Positions 8,251 to 17,344 are shown, counted from the stretch's first letter. The stretch: 64,000 nucleotides of DNA from a bacterium 1xD42-87 (GCA_003611805.1 RAYM01000013.1:149992-213991); one strand, 5' to 3'. Program-made: numbers and translations. The notes: generated from the letters alone by a model not told the origin.

Positions 8251-8323
8251 GGACCACTAGCTCAGTCGGTAGAGCACCTGACTTTTAATCAGGTTGTCGG
8301 GGGTTCGAATCCCCCGTGGTTCA
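8251..8323 (+). tRNA. tRNA-Lys (anticodon TTT)
   Basis: The acceptor stem GGACCAC pairs with GTGGTTC, and the anticodon loop CTTTTAA contains TTT. Last gene of the cluster. Its 3' end plus 10 nt of flank is duplicated downstream (8370-8394). Confidence 0.97.
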
Positions 8324-8369
8324 TTTGAGGAATCCTCAGAGTAAATGGGGATTCGAACCCCGGAGCGAT

Positions 8370-8394
8370 ATCCCCCGTGGTTCACTTGAGGAAT
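8370..8394 (+). repeat. Duplicated 3' tail of tRNA-Lys plus flank
   Basis: 25 nt matching 8309-8333 (the tRNA-Lys 3' T-arm and acceptor strand with its downstream flank) at 24 of 25 positions. Between the copies lies a T-arm-like GGGGATTCGAACCCC. The second copy runs into a T8 tract (8394-8401), so it also sits in the operon's likely terminator. It could be an att-site scar or a tRNA-gene deletion remnant. Confidence 0.75.
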
Positions 8395-8428
8395 TTTTTT
8401 TATAAAATTAAATGGCTTCACTTGGCCG

Positions 8429-8473
8429 AAACATTTGATTGCAGCGGGGTTTCTGCAGGTCAAATGTTTTTTT
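8429..8473 (+). terminator. Hairpin terminator or attenuator ahead of MATE gene 1
   Basis: AAACATTTGA (8429-8438) pairs with TCAAATGTTT (8460-8469), with an inner GCAG/CTGC pair, and is followed by a T-tract. It lies 44 nt before the MATE start, so it either ends tRNA-operon read-through or attenuates the exporter gene. Confidence 0.75.
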
Positions 8474-8516
8474 ATTCGCTGAAGCTGCGAAAGGGAAGAA
8501 GAATAAGGAGGACGGT

Positions 8517-9902
8517 ATGGAACAGACAAAAGAAAACAAAATGGGCACTATGCCCGTCAATAAACTGTTGATCACCATGTCCCTGCCGATGATGATATCT
8601 ATGCTCGTGCAGGCGCTTTATAATGTGGTGGACTCAATCTTTGTCTCACGCATCAACGAGAACGCACTGACAGCCGTGTCACTTGCATTCCCGCTTCAGA
8701 CACTGATGATCGCTGTGGCAGGCGGCACCTGTGTCGGTATCAATGCGGTGCTCTCCAAAGCGCTGGGGGAGAAAGATCAGGAACGTGCGAATAACACGGC
8801 GGTCAGCGGCATTGTGCTGATGGCGTTCAGCTATGTATTGTTTTTGCTGATCGGTCTGTTTGCAACCCGTCCGTTTTATCTGAGTCAGACGGATGACGCG
8901 CAGATCGTTGCGTTTGGCGTACAATATCTGAGTATTGTGTGCAGCTGCTCTTTCGGTCTGTTTGCGCAGTTTGTGTTTGAGCGGCTTCTGCAGTCCACAG
9001 GCAGGACTTTTTATATTATGATTACACAGGGAACAGGTGCAATCATCAATATCATACTCGACCCGATTTTTATTTTCGGATTGTTCGGGATGCCGGAAAT
9101 GGGCGTTGCGGGTGCGGCGGTTGCCACGGTGATGGGACAGACCATTGCGGGCACAATTGCGCTTATCGTAAATTTTAAGAAGAATGAGGATATTCATATT
9201 CGGTTTAAGGGGCTGCGTCTGGAAAGAGAGGTTGTCGGGCAGATTTATAAAATAGGCGTGCCCTCTATGATTATGCAGGCGATCGGTTCCGTGATGACCT
9301 ATGGCATGAATCTGATTCTGATTTCCTTTACCCCGACGGCGACGGCGGTATTTGGCGTGTACTTCAAGCTGCAGAGTTTTATCTTTATGCCGGTGTTTGG
9401 CCTAAACAACGGTCTGGTGCCGATTCTGGCGTACAATTACGGCGCGGGCAGGAGAGACCGCTTTATTCAGGCGATGAAGTGCGCCATTCTGTATGCGGTT
9501 TGTATCATGGCGGTGGGCGTGGTGGTTTTCCAAACCATGCCGGCGGTTCTGCTGGGCTTTTTTGAGGCGTCGGATGAAATGCTGCGGATCGGCGTGCCGG
9601 CGCTGCGCATCATCTGCATCAGTTTTCTGCCTGCGGCATTCGGCATTGTCTGCGGTACGGCTTTTCAGGCGCTTGGCAATGCGGTCTACAGTATGTTTGT
9701 CTCCATTGCCAGACAGCTTGTGGTGCTTCTTCCGGCGGCTTTTCTTTTATCCCTGTCGGGTGAGGTAACTTATGTGTGGTGGGCGTTTCCGATTGCGGAG
9801 GTGATGTCTCTGGCGATGACAGTGATTTTCCTGATCAGAGTCAACAGCAAGGTGATCCGGCATATTGGAGAGGAGACAGAGGAGCGTGCCGGAGCATTGT
9901 AA
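8517..9902 (+). CDS. MATE-family multidrug/Na+ antiporter 1
   Basis: A 461-residue inner-membrane exporter of the multidrug and toxic compound extrusion family with twelve predicted membrane segments. The N-terminus (PVNKLLITMSLPMMISMLVQ) and the repeated GAGAAA/ATVMGQ elements (near 190-205) and YNYGAGRRDR (near 320) are typical of this family. The ATG at 8517 is preferred over an upstream in-frame start at 8439, which would place a low-complexity Lys-rich extension across the hairpin at 8429-8473; AAGGAGGA precedes 8517. The substrate is unknown. Confidence 0.92.
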   Translation: MEQTKENKMGTMPVNKLLITMSLPMMISMLVQALYNVVDSIFVSRINENALTAVSLAFPLQTLMIAVAGGTCVGINAVLSKALGEKDQERANNTAVSGIVLMAFSYVLFLLIGLFATRPFYLSQTDDAQIVAFGVQYLSIVCSCSFGLFAQFVFERLLQSTGRTFYIMITQGTGAIINIILDPIFIFGLFGMPEMGVAGAAVATVMGQTIAGTIALIVNFKKNEDIHIRFKGLRLEREVVGQIYKIGVPSMIMQAIGSVMTYGMNLILISFTPTATAVFGVYFKLQSFIFMPVFGLNNGLVPILAYNYGAGRRDRFIQAMKCAILYAVCIMAVGVVVFQTMPAVLLGFFEASDEMLRIGVPALRIICISFLPAAFGIVCGTAFQALGNAVYSMFVSIARQLVVLLPAAFLLSLSGEVTYVWWAFPIAEVMSLAMTVIFLIRVNSKVIRHIGEETEERAGAL

Positions 9903-9983
9903 CCGATCAGGTTAATTGCTACTCCGTACCATGCATTTGCTGTATGGAGCCAGCGTAATGTGCCTTTGCGAAGTGAGCAGGCG

Positions 9984-10012
9984 TTGACAGGGTGCAGGGA
10001 AAATGATATGAT
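9984..10012 (+). promoter_or_regulatory. Promoter of tRNA-Leu
   Basis: TTGACA (9984-9989), a 17-bp spacer and TATGAT (10007-10012). The predicted start is near 10019. Confidence 0.8.
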
Positions 10013-10016
10013 ACAT

Positions 10017-10063
10017 GGGCAGACGGAACAGAAGTGACATTGATGTCATAAACTGTTCTGCCC
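10017..10063 (+). repeat. Long imperfect hairpin in the tRNA-Leu leader
   Basis: Three nested arms pair: GGGCAG with CTGCCC, GAACAG with CTGTTC, and TGACAT with ATGTCA. The hairpin spans almost the whole predicted leader and ends 7 nt before the mature tRNA. It may guide 5' processing. Confidence 0.65.
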
Positions 10064-10069
10064 TGACAG

Positions 10070-10149
<80 letters not shown>

Positions 10150-10154
10150 TTGAG

Positions 10155-10181
10155 AAAGCGCTGAAAATCAGCGCTTTTTTT
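10155..10181 (+). terminator. Terminator of tRNA-Leu
   Basis: AAAGCGCTGA and TCAGCGCTTT form a perfect stem around a 3-nt loop, followed by a run of T. Confidence 0.9.
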
Positions 10182-10325
10182 AATTTTTATTATCAGTAAG
10201 ACCCTATCGTTCCCGGCCAAGAGAAACGGTAAGTGCATGTGTGGTTTCATTCAATTATAAATTTAAGTTTTTTAATCTAATATAATGTTTTGGAAGAAAC
10301 ACTACATCATAAGGGAGGGGCAGAC

Positions 10326-11378
10326 ATGCATAAATTACAAAAGCTGATCGGCTTGTCGGCTATGGCGGGACTTTTATTGTCAGGCTGTGGACAGGCAGGC
10401 GATCCTGAAATCATTATGCCGGATACGCCGATGCAGCCATCGGCAGCTGCAAGCGGCGGTGTGACGGCGGAACCTGCAGCAGCAGTGGAGGAAACGGGGG
10501 ATGCGGGAGTACAGGAAACACAGCCGGCAGCGGGGGCCGGTGAAGCGCATACCGTGTATCTGATTACGATGGATCTGGCGGACAGTTACTGGCAGTCGAT
10601 TGACAAAGGATGCAAGCAGGCGGCGGAAGAACTGGGTAATATTACATATAAGTGGATTGGTCCTGATACTCATGACGATGCTTTGCAGAGTGCCTGTGTG
10701 GATCAGGCGGTGTCGGAAGGGGCTGATGCCATTCTGATTGCGGCAAACAGCGCTGACGGCATCAACGACAGTTTACAGAGGGCAGCGGATGCGGGATGCA
10801 AGATTATTTATGTGGACAGTGCGGCAAGCTTTGACTGTGTGACTGCGCTGGCGACTGACAATGAGGCGGCGGGAAAAACGGCGGCAGACAGCATGAAAAA
10901 GGCATTGGCGGACAGAGGGATTACGTCGGGTACGATCGGCGTTATGGGTGTGACGCAGGATACGGCTTCCTGCGTAGCGAGAGAGACAGGATTCCGCGCC
11001 GCCTTTGAGGGCACGGATTTTGTGCTGGCTGACACGGTATATATGATGGATGATGTGACCAATATCAGGAATGCAGTGACAACAGGCCAGAGTCAGGGAT
11101 ATGTAGCGTATTTTGGAACCAATGAGGGCACTTCCGTGGCTGCTGGTGAGGCGGTCAGGGAATCCGGGCAGGATGACCTTGTTGTGGGGTTCGACACGTC
11201 TGACGCCATGCTGGCTTTGATTGCGGACGGAACAGCCTATGCGACCATGCAGCAGAATCCTGAGCGCATGGGACATGACGGTATGGTCATTGCCGTACAG
11301 GCGCTGGAGGGAACTTATACGGACACTAACACAAAAACGGATACGGGTGTGACGGTGATCACGGCGGATTCAATGTAG
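10326..11378 (+). CDS. Sugar-type substrate-binding lipoprotein (Peripla_BP_4 fold)
   Basis: A 350-residue lipoprotein. The signal peptide ends at a lipobox LLSGC (Cys at about residue 21), followed by an Ala/Glu-rich linker (about 25-75) and a ribose/galactose-type periplasmic binding fold starting at [20 protein letters not shown]. The ATG at 10326 is chosen over 10290 because AAGGGAGGGG precedes it and it gives a clean signal peptide. No ABC permease or ATPase is adjacent. The gene lies 10 nt upstream of a chemoreceptor, so a role in ligand presentation for chemotaxis is likely. The ligand is unknown. Confidence 0.88.
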   Translation: MHKLQKLIGLSAMAGLLLSGCGQAGDPEIIMPDTPMQPSAAASGGVTAEPAAAVEETGDAGVQETQPAAGAGEAHTVYLITMDLADSYWQSIDKGCKQAAEELGNITYKWIGPDTHDDALQSACVDQAVSEGADAILIAANSADGINDSLQRAADAGCKIIYVDSAASFDCVTALATDNEAAGKTAADSMKKALADRGITSGTIGVMGVTQDTASCVARETGFRAAFEGTDFVLADTVYMMDDVTNIRNAVTTGQSQGYVAYFGTNEGTSVAAGEAVRESGQDDLVVGFDTSDAMLALIADGTAYATMQQNPERMGHDGMVIAVQALEGTYTDTNTKTDTGVTVITADSM

Positions 11379-11388
11379 GAGATGTGAT

Positions 11389-13089
11389 ATGAAATTCAAA
11401 CAGAAAATGTTTACCTTATACTGTGTTCCTATGTTGGTGTATGGCATACTGCTCTTGTTTATCGGGTTGATCCAGTTTGAGAACGGCATGTATAAGGAGA
11501 CCAGGAACAGCTTAAAATCAAATGCGCTGGCGGCGATGAGCCTGTACAACAGCCAGGGCTATGGAGACTACGCCCTGAAATCGGACGGTAATGTCTGGAG
11601 AGGTATGAACTTTAATATCTCACAGGAGACGGATATTGTGGATGAACTGAAAGAACAGACGGGTGTTGACATTACGTTTTTTTTCGGTGACACGGCTGTC
11701 ATGACTTCCGTTATGAATGAGGCCGGAGACAGGTGGTACGGGATGAAAGCGGGCGCGAATATTAACAATTATACGCTGAACCAGGGTGCGCAGCTCTGGT
11801 ACCGCAATATTGAAATTGACGGAAAAATGTGTCATGCATACCTGATTCCCATTGTGCAGCCTGGCGATGGCACCGTGACAGGTGCAATGATGGCTTCTCT
11901 TCCGACAGAAGAGTTTGACGGGATTATCAGGCGGTATGTTCTGATCAGTGTTGTGATTGCGCTGGTAGTGCTTCTGGCTGTAGGCGGATTTATTTATTGG
12001 TATATCGGCGGTCTGACCAGAGTGATCCACAATGTGAGGGAAGTTCTTTCCAAGGTATCTAACGGGCAGTTTGAGGATGAACGGCTGGCGGAGAACAAAC
12101 GAAAGGATGAGTTTGGAGATCTGGCTTCCTGTACAGAGAAGCTGCGGCTGAAAATTTATGATATTTTGGATGATATCCGACGCGGGACGGTGAAGCTGAC
12201 GGAGGCTGTTGAGAGGCTGAACAGGACATCTGAAAGCACTACGCAGGCTGCGGCGAGCATGAGTGGCAGCGTTGCGCAGATCGAAGATACAGCCAACCGG
12301 CAGCAGAGCGGAACCACACAGGCGGCGCAGGACGTTGAGGCTACGAAACAGGCGATAGATGAAATGCTGGTGCAGATTGAGGGTATCAACCGGATATCAC
12401 GAGATATGGAAAATATGTCAAAGGAGAGCGCAGACATATTGCGTGAACTGGAGGAGAGCAGCAAAAAGGCACAGGATACGGTGCTCGACATCAGGAACCA
12501 GACAGACACCAGCAATGAATCTGTCAAACAGATTAAGAGTGTGACAGAATATATTACCAATATAGCGGAGGAGACCAATCTTCTTGCGCTCAACGCCAGC
12601 ATAGAAGCGGCAAGGGCCGGAGATGCGGGCAGAGGATTTGCGGTGGTGGCGCAGCAGATTCAGAAATTGGCGGAGGAATCTAACCATTCTGCGGCGCAGA
12701 TCGGGGAAAATATTAAGGACCTGGTGGAGAAGACGGAAGAGAATCTGGCGGCGATGAATCTGATTGGGGAGGTGCTGAAAGCTCAGGAAGATAAGGTGAG
12801 CCGCACTAAGGATATTTTCGGCGAACTGGATCGCAGTATCAATATGGTGACAGACAAAGAGAGCAATATGCAGCAGAACATTAAGGCCATGAACCGTGCA
12901 AAGGATAATATGTCTGACGTCATAGCAGAGCTGGCACAGTCGTCCGTGACTAATGTTAATACCGCGCAGGTGACAGCGGAAGCGGCGGGACAGATGCAGG
13001 AGGAGATAAAGGGCATCACCGAACTGGGTTCAGATCTGACAGGGCTTGCGGAAGACCTGAATCAGAATCTGCAGTCGTTCCTGTCTTAA
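11389..13089 (+). CDS. Methyl-accepting chemotaxis protein
   Basis: A 566-residue chemoreceptor. It has a first membrane segment (about 8-28), an extracellular Cache-like sensor (about 30-180), a second membrane segment (about 182-205), HAMP (about 206-260) and a cytoplasmic signalling coiled coil. The hairpin tip [20 protein letters not shown] lies at about 394-413, the CheA/CheW contact region. It follows a sugar-type binding lipoprotein by 10 nt, so the two probably form a ligand-sensing unit. The transcript ends in a shared terminator with the convergent lipase gene. Confidence 0.95.
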   Translation: MKFKQKMFTLYCVPMLVYGILLLFIGLIQFENGMYKETRNSLKSNALAAMSLYNSQGYGDYALKSDGNVWRGMNFNISQETDIVDELKEQTGVDITFFFGDTAVMTSVMNEAGDRWYGMKAGANINNYTLNQGAQLWYRNIEIDGKMCHAYLIPIVQPGDGTVTGAMMASLPTEEFDGIIRRYVLISVVIALVVLLAVGGFIYWYIGGLTRVIHNVREVLSKVSNGQFEDERLAENKRKDEFGDLASCTEKLRLKIYDILDDIRRGTVKLTEAVERLNRTSESTTQAAASMSGSVAQIEDTANRQQSGTTQAAQDVEATKQAIDEMLVQIEGINRISRDMENMSKESADILRELEESSKKAQDTVLDIRNQTDTSNESVKQIKSVTEYITNIAEETNLLALNASIEAARAGDAGRGFAVVAQQIQKLAEESNHSAAQIGENIKDLVEKTEENLAAMNLIGEVLKAQEDKVSRTKDIFGELDRSINMVTDKESNMQQNIKAMNRAKDNMSDVIAELAQSSVTNVNTAQVTAEAAGQMQEEIKGITELGSDLTGLAEDLNQNLQSFLS

Positions 13090-13099
13090 GCAGGATATC

Positions 13100-13139
13100 A
13101 AAAACAGAGGGTTCATCATATCAGAATCCTCTGTTTTTT
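13100..13139. terminator. Bidirectional terminator between the MCP and lipase genes
   Basis: AAAAACAGAGG and CCTCTGTTTTTT pair across a 17-nt loop. T-runs face both directions. The stop codon and last codons of the lipase gene lie within this hairpin. Confidence 0.85.
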
Positions 13140-14512
13140 AAATTCTTCACCAGGTTTACATAAAACTCCCTCACATCAAACCCGGGAATATTCTCCCTGT
13201 TCAAATCAATCGTATCACCGTGGGAAATGCCGCGCCCTTCTTCGGTGGTCAGCAGCGTAAAATGCTCCCCGAATACGGCGCTGTCTACGGACACAAGCCC
13301 GTCGTTTGCGCCGTCAAAGTGTCTGACTAACGGATATGCCATATTTAGGGGAAATCTGCCGCTGGATGCACTGTTCATCCGGCTGCCCACACTCTGATAA
13401 AAGACATCGGGATGATTAGGCAGTTCTTCGTTTCTGCGCGCGCAGGCGGATGCCGTGAGGTCACGCACGGCGGCTAAAAAGTCGGGATCGTGATCCCCGA
13501 ATTTTCTGAGGGCGGCGTTGTATTTCCGCGCCACACTCTTCTGTATTTTCGCAGGTATTTTATCCAGAAGATAGTCCGCGAAGATGCAGCCTCTGTGCGG
13601 AGTGCTGACGGTGGTAAGGGAGGCGACGTACGGCGCGGCGCTGCAGGCGCTTATGGCGAAACGGCTGTCCAGTCCGCCCTTGGAGTGGGCGATAATATTT
13701 ACTTTTTTGCAGCCGGTCTGCTGTACAATATCGCGGATGCGCTGCGCCAGTTCCTGTCCGCAGTCGGCGACGGAGGCGGCGGACTGCTGGCTGCCGTAGT
13801 GGACCGTCGCGCCGTTTTGTTTCAGTGCGAAGGGAATCCTGCCCCAATAATTAAAGAAGTGGAAATCCCGGAAAAATACGCCGTGCACAAGCAGAAGCGG
13901 GTATTTTGTCTCGCAGAGACGGCTTTCAGCGCGAACCTGATCCAGAAGATATTTTTCGTGCTCAAACGCCGCTTCCCGCGATGTGATGGTGATAATCCGG
14001 CACAATGCCCAAATGTGGACAAAAGGAATAAAGCCGCAGACAATACCGATGATGCGCCACTTGACGCCGAGCTGCACGGAGGTCGTGTATACGCGGATAA
14101 TGCCGTTCCAGAAAAGAACGGACTCCATCAGCACAAGAAGAAGCAGGCTGACCAGTCTGCCGATACCGTAACCAAGCCCGGAACCGCCTGTCCGCATGAA
14201 AAGGGAGTGCAGGATAAGGAAGACGGATTCGGCTATGATTGTGATGAGAAAAAGCTGCAACAGTGCGGCACCGTCTTCCAATATGCGGTTTCGTCTGCCG
14301 GAAGTTCTGCGAAAGGTCAGCCGGGGGCATACGTTGATGAAAAGAAACAGGAAAAAGCCGATGAAACATGCCGCAATGACAACTGCAGCGCGGGCGGGCG
14401 TGAAAAAGGCGTTCCGCATACCGCTGTCGGTGATATGGGGTACCAGTATATAGAGGGCGCTCATTTCCGCGAATAACAGCAGCGCCGATATGATTTTTCC
14501 TATGTGCTTCAT
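13121..14512 (-). CDS. Membrane-anchored alpha/beta-hydrolase (lipase-like)
   Basis: 463 residues. The N-terminal half contains about five membrane segments (about 8-27, 41-61, 83-105, 113-138 and 151-172). The C-terminal half is a lipase-type alpha/beta-hydrolase: LLVHGVFF forms the oxyanion-hole region, the nucleophile is Ser277 in AHSKGG, and NDGLVS and ISHGDT are candidates for the acid and His. It resembles triacylglycerol lipase/acetyltransferase-like enzymes acting on lipid or acyl substrates at the membrane. The final codons (LKNRGF) overlap the terminator shared with the chemoreceptor gene. Confidence 0.82.
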   Translation of the reverse strand: MKHIGKIISALLLFAEMSALYILVPHITDSGMRNAFFTPARAAVVIAACFIGFFLFLFINVCPRLTFRRTSGRRNRILEDGAALLQLFLITIIAESVFLILHSLFMRTGGSGLGYGIGRLVSLLLLVLMESVLFWNGIIRVYTTSVQLGVKWRIIGIVCGFIPFVHIWALCRIITITSREAAFEHEKYLLDQVRAESRLCETKYPLLLVHGVFFRDFHFFNYWGRIPFALKQNGATVHYGSQQSAASVADCGQELAQRIRDIVQQTGCKKVNIIAHSKGGLDSRFAISACSAAPYVASLTTVSTPHRGCIFADYLLDKIPAKIQKSVARKYNAALRKFGDHDPDFLAAVRDLTASACARRNEELPNHPDVFYQSVGSRMNSASSGRFPLNMAYPLVRHFDGANDGLVSVDSAVFGEHFTLLTTEEGRGISHGDTIDLNRENIPGFDVREFYVNLVKNLKNRGF

Positions 14513-14607
14513 GTTTTTCTCCGATCAGTCAGTCTGGATGTTTTAAACGGCAGTTTTATGCCGGGTTTTCTTTATGGTAACATATTGCGTGCAAAATGGA
14601 AATACAG

Positions 14608-14636
14608 TTGCTTTTTCCGGTTTATGCGAGTAAGAT
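14608..14636 (+). promoter_or_regulatory. Putative promoter of MATE gene 2
   Basis: TTGCTT (14608-14613), a 17-bp spacer and TAAGAT (14631-14636), 39 bp before the start codon. Confidence 0.5.
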
Positions 14637-14675
14637 GACTAAAGGGTCTAAAACAGCAGAAAAGGAATCTTTTAT

Positions 14676-16058
14676 ATGAGCGCGGCAAAGGAAATGACAC
14701 GCGAGGAGCGGATGGCGACGGAGTCCATCGGAAAACTGATGGCGAGTATGACGCTGCCCTCCATCCTTGCGCAGATTATCAATATTTTATACAGTATTAT
14801 AGACAGAATCTATATCGGGCATATGGAAGGCGTGGGAGCGAACGCTCTGACAGGGGTGGGAGTCACTTTCTGCATCACGGTGTTTATCTCCGCTTTTTCG
14901 GGTTTTGTCAACAGCGGCGCGGCGCCGCTTGCGGCGATCTGGCTGGGAAAGCAGGACAGAGACCATGCGGAAAAAATTCTGGGAAACAGCGTCAGCTTCC
15001 TTGTGATCTGTACGGCGGCGCTGATGGCGGTTTTCTATGCGTTCCAGAGACCTCTGCTCTACCAGTTCGGCGCCAGCGACGCGACCATAGATTATGCCGT
15101 GGACTATCTGACGATCTATCTGGTGGGAACTTTGTTTGTGGAACTGGCGCTTGGGCTGAATGCCTTCATCATTTGCCAGAGCAGACCGGGTACGGCGATG
15201 CTGTCGGTGCTGATCGGCGCGGTGGCGAATATCATTCTTGACCCCATCTTTATCTTTGGCCTGGGTATGGGCGTAAAGGGCGCGGCGGTGGCGACAGTTA
15301 TTTCGCAGGCGCTCAGCGCGGCATGGGTCACGGGTTTTCTGCTCAGTGAGAAATCTTCCCTGAAAATAAGGAGAAAGTTTCTCCGTCTTGAGAGAGGCAT
15401 ACTGGTCAGCATTTTTTCTCTGGGGATATCGCCTTTTATCATGCGCGCCACGGAGAGCTTTATCAGTATTGTGTTAAACCGCGGGCTGCAGGCGTACGGC
15501 GGAGATCTCCATGTGGGCGCGCTCACCATTATGCAGAGCGTGATGCAGCTTTTTTCCGCGCCGGTCGGCGGTTTTACGCAGGGTATGACGCCCATTGTCA
15601 GCTACAATTACGGTGCGGGGAACTTTAACAGGGTGAAACAGCTCTACCGCTGGATGATCGGTCTGTGCTTCGGCTTTATGTTTGTTTCCACAGTTACGAC
15701 TATGATATTCCCGGAATTTTACGCCGGATTTTTCACCAACGAGACGGCTCTCGCGGAGCTGGTTGGCAGGGTGATGCCTGTCTTTATGGCGGGAATGCTT
15801 GTGTTCGGCCTGCAGAACGGGATTCAGCCGACGTTTCTTGCGCTCGGGCAGGCGAAGGTGTCTCTTTTCATTGCCGTGCTGCGCAAAATTATACTGCTGA
15901 TTCCGCTGGCGATCATTCTGCCGCATTTTTTCGGTGTGATGGGCGTCTATTACGCCGAACCGATTTCGGATATCATTTCGGCGACGACGGCGAGCGCGCT
16001 GTTTCTCGTCAATATCAAAAAGATTTTATCAGCAGAATCGCTGGCTAAGATTCGTTAA
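14676..16058 (+). CDS. MATE-family antiporter 2
   Basis: A 460-residue exporter with twelve predicted membrane segments. Family features include SIGKLMASMTLPSILAQIIN near the N-terminus, the ANIILDPIFIFGLGMGVKGA segment (about 187-206) and YNYGAGNFNRVKQ (about 311-323). It is distinct from the MATE protein at 8.5 kb. It has its own upstream promoter candidate and an AAGGAA ribosome-binding site. The substrate is unknown. Confidence 0.92.
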   Translation: MSAAKEMTREERMATESIGKLMASMTLPSILAQIINILYSIIDRIYIGHMEGVGANALTGVGVTFCITVFISAFSGFVNSGAAPLAAIWLGKQDRDHAEKILGNSVSFLVICTAALMAVFYAFQRPLLYQFGASDATIDYAVDYLTIYLVGTLFVELALGLNAFIICQSRPGTAMLSVLIGAVANIILDPIFIFGLGMGVKGAAVATVISQALSAAWVTGFLLSEKSSLKIRRKFLRLERGILVSIFSLGISPFIMRATESFISIVLNRGLQAYGGDLHVGALTIMQSVMQLFSAPVGGFTQGMTPIVSYNYGAGNFNRVKQLYRWMIGLCFGFMFVSTVTTMIFPEFYAGFFTNETALAELVGRVMPVFMAGMLVFGLQNGIQPTFLALGQAKVSLFIAVLRKIILLIPLAIILPHFFGVMGVYYAEPISDIISATTASALFLVNIKKILSAESLAKIR

Positions 16059-16114
16059 AAAATCGTTGCTGTCAGCGCAGGCTTTTTCACTATTGCAATC
16101 CGGGTATGGAAACC

Positions 16115-16144
16115 TTGACAGGTGGGCATACTTTATGTTACATT
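16115..16144 (+). promoter_or_regulatory. Promoter for the riboswitch and antiporter
   Basis: TTGACA (16115-16120), 18 bp, then TACATT (16139-16144). The predicted start near 16151 directly precedes the aptamer P1 stem at 16154. Confidence 0.6.
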
Positions 16145-16153
16145 ATCTCACAA

Positions 16154-16271
16154 GTTAAGAGGGAGTAGTTATCCTGTGTAAGCAACATACCCTGACAAAT
16201 GTGTCATGTTTACACGCTTTCCGTTTCATATCGGATATTTGTGAAATGAGAGAAAGAACGAGACTTTTAGC
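16154..16271 (+). ncRNA. Probable yybP-ykoY (Mn2+) riboswitch aptamer
   Basis: P1 pairs GTTAAGAG (16154-16161) with CTTTTAGC (16264-16271). Directly after P1 comes the conserved GGAGTAG, then CAACATACC at about 16183, and the 3' side carries CGAGACTTTT. These three blocks match the yybP-ykoY consensus (GGGGAGUAG, CAACAUAC, GCGAGACCUUU). Two further stems (GTGTAA/TTACAC and CTTTC/GAAAG) form the legs. The downstream gene is a CaCA cation antiporter, a known context for this class. Recognition is by eye and needs a covariance search. Confidence 0.62.
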
Positions 16272-16303
16272 ATTCAAAAATGTTGAAAGCCTCGTTTATT
16301 TTA
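16257..16303 (+). terminator. Expression-platform terminator overlapping aptamer P1
   Basis: AACGAG pairs with CTCGTT, with CTTT/AAAG and CATT/AATG inside, followed by ATTTTATT. Its 5' arm includes the P1 3' strand (16264-16271). Ligand-stabilised P1 would therefore prevent the terminator and turn expression on. Confidence 0.65.
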
Positions 16304-16333
16304 TTCGGGGCTTACGAGAAGGAGGAAAAGAAT

Positions 16334-17275
16334 ATGGATGTTTTGGTTCAGATCGGGTTACTGGCGCTGGGGTTTGTGCTTCTGGTAAAGGGGGCGGACT
16401 GGTTTGTGGAGGGTGCAGGTCGGCTGGCGGAGAAATTCGGGATTCCCCAGCTTGTGATCGGTCTTACCATTGTAGCGATGGGAACTTCCCTGCCCGAGGC
16501 GGCGGTCAGCGTATCGGCGGCACTTAAAGGGAGCGCGGAGATTACAATCGGCAATATCGTAGGCAGCAATATTTTGAACATTCTGCTGATTCTGGGACTT
16601 ACCGCCCTCATTACACCCGTGGCGGTACAGAAAACAACGGTGAGATATGAGATTCCTTTTGTGATTATTGTGTCAGTAATTCTTGTCATAATGGGCGCAA
16701 CCGGGGACAATCTGCTGCACCTTTCCGACGGGCTGATTCTTTGGGCGCTGATGCTTTTTTATCTCGGATATCTGCTTGTCATTGCGAAAAAGGGCGGCGG
16801 TCTGCCGGAGGAGATGCCGGAGGACAAACCGATGCCGGTCTGGAAAATGTTTCTGCTGATTGTAGTGGGCGGTGTGATGATCGTGCTTGGCTCCGATGTG
16901 GCAGTGGACGCGGCAACAGAGCTTGCGCTTATCTTCGGTATGAGTGAGCGTCTGATCGGTCTGACGATCGTAGCGTTCGGCACTTCCCTGCCGGAACTTG
17001 TGACAAGCGCGACGGCGGCGATTAAGGGCAAGGCGGATATTGCGGTTGGCAATATCGTAGGCAGCAACATTTTCAATATTCTTTTCGTGGTGGGAACCTC
17101 GGCGCTGATCACGCCGGTGGCATACGCCCCGGAGTTTTTGGCGGACGGTATCGTATGCATTGCGGCGGTTGTGCTCTTGTGGCTGTGTGTCTTCAGAAAA
17201 AAGCGGCTGGGACGTGTGGGCGGCCTGCTTATGCTGCTCGGGTATGGCGGATACTTTGTGTACCTGATGCGGTAG
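16334..17275 (+). CDS. Calcium/sodium (CaCA, YrbG-type) antiporter
   Basis: A 313-residue membrane antiporter with the two inverted alpha-repeats of the CaCA family: GTSLPEAAVSVSAALKGSAE then GNIVGSNILN (about 57-90), and GTSLPELVTSATAAIKGKAD then GNIVGSNIFN (about 220-255). The paired acidic residues in GTSLPE coordinate the cation. The ATG at 16334 follows GGAGG at 16321. A probable Mn2+ riboswitch lies in the leader, which suggests a role in Mn2+ (or Mn2+/Ca2+) export rather than simple Ca2+ exchange. Confidence 0.92.
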   Translation: MDVLVQIGLLALGFVLLVKGADWFVEGAGRLAEKFGIPQLVIGLTIVAMGTSLPEAAVSVSAALKGSAEITIGNIVGSNILNILLILGLTALITPVAVQKTTVRYEIPFVIIVSVILVIMGATGDNLLHLSDGLILWALMLFYLGYLLVIAKKGGGLPEEMPEDKPMPVWKMFLLIVVGGVMIVLGSDVAVDAATELALIFGMSERLIGLTIVAFGTSLPELVTSATAAIKGKADIAVGNIVGSNIFNILFVVGTSALITPVAYAPEFLADGIVCIAAVVLLWLCVFRKKRLGRVGGLLMLLGYGGYFVYLMR

Positions 17276-17309
17276 AATATAGGATTGTGTAAACTGATTT
17301 TACAAAATA

Positions 17310-17344
17310 TACCCCAAAAAGCGCAATCTGTACCCAAAAGCGCA
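17310..17344. promoter_or_regulatory. Direct repeat, candidate LytTR box
   Basis: TACCCCAAAAAGCGCA (17310-17325) and TACCCAAAAGCGCA (17331-17344) are 21 bp apart start to start, the spacing typical of LytTR-regulator sites. The second copy covers the -35 position of a promoter with a good -10 (TATGAT, 17364-17369) and no -35, as expected for activation. Confidence 0.55.

Noticed and set aside
8370..8394. Second tRNA-Lys gene
   Set aside because: Only the 3' tail is present; no D-arm or anticodon arm.
8257..8529. Minus-strand ORF across tRNA-Lys
   Set aside because: Same tRNA-shadow artefact, extended through the duplicated tRNA tail; no ribosome-binding site.
13490..14476. 328-codon plus-strand ORF opposite the lipase gene
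   Set aside because: No ribosome-binding site and no recognisable features; the opposite strand has a lipase motif and membrane segments.
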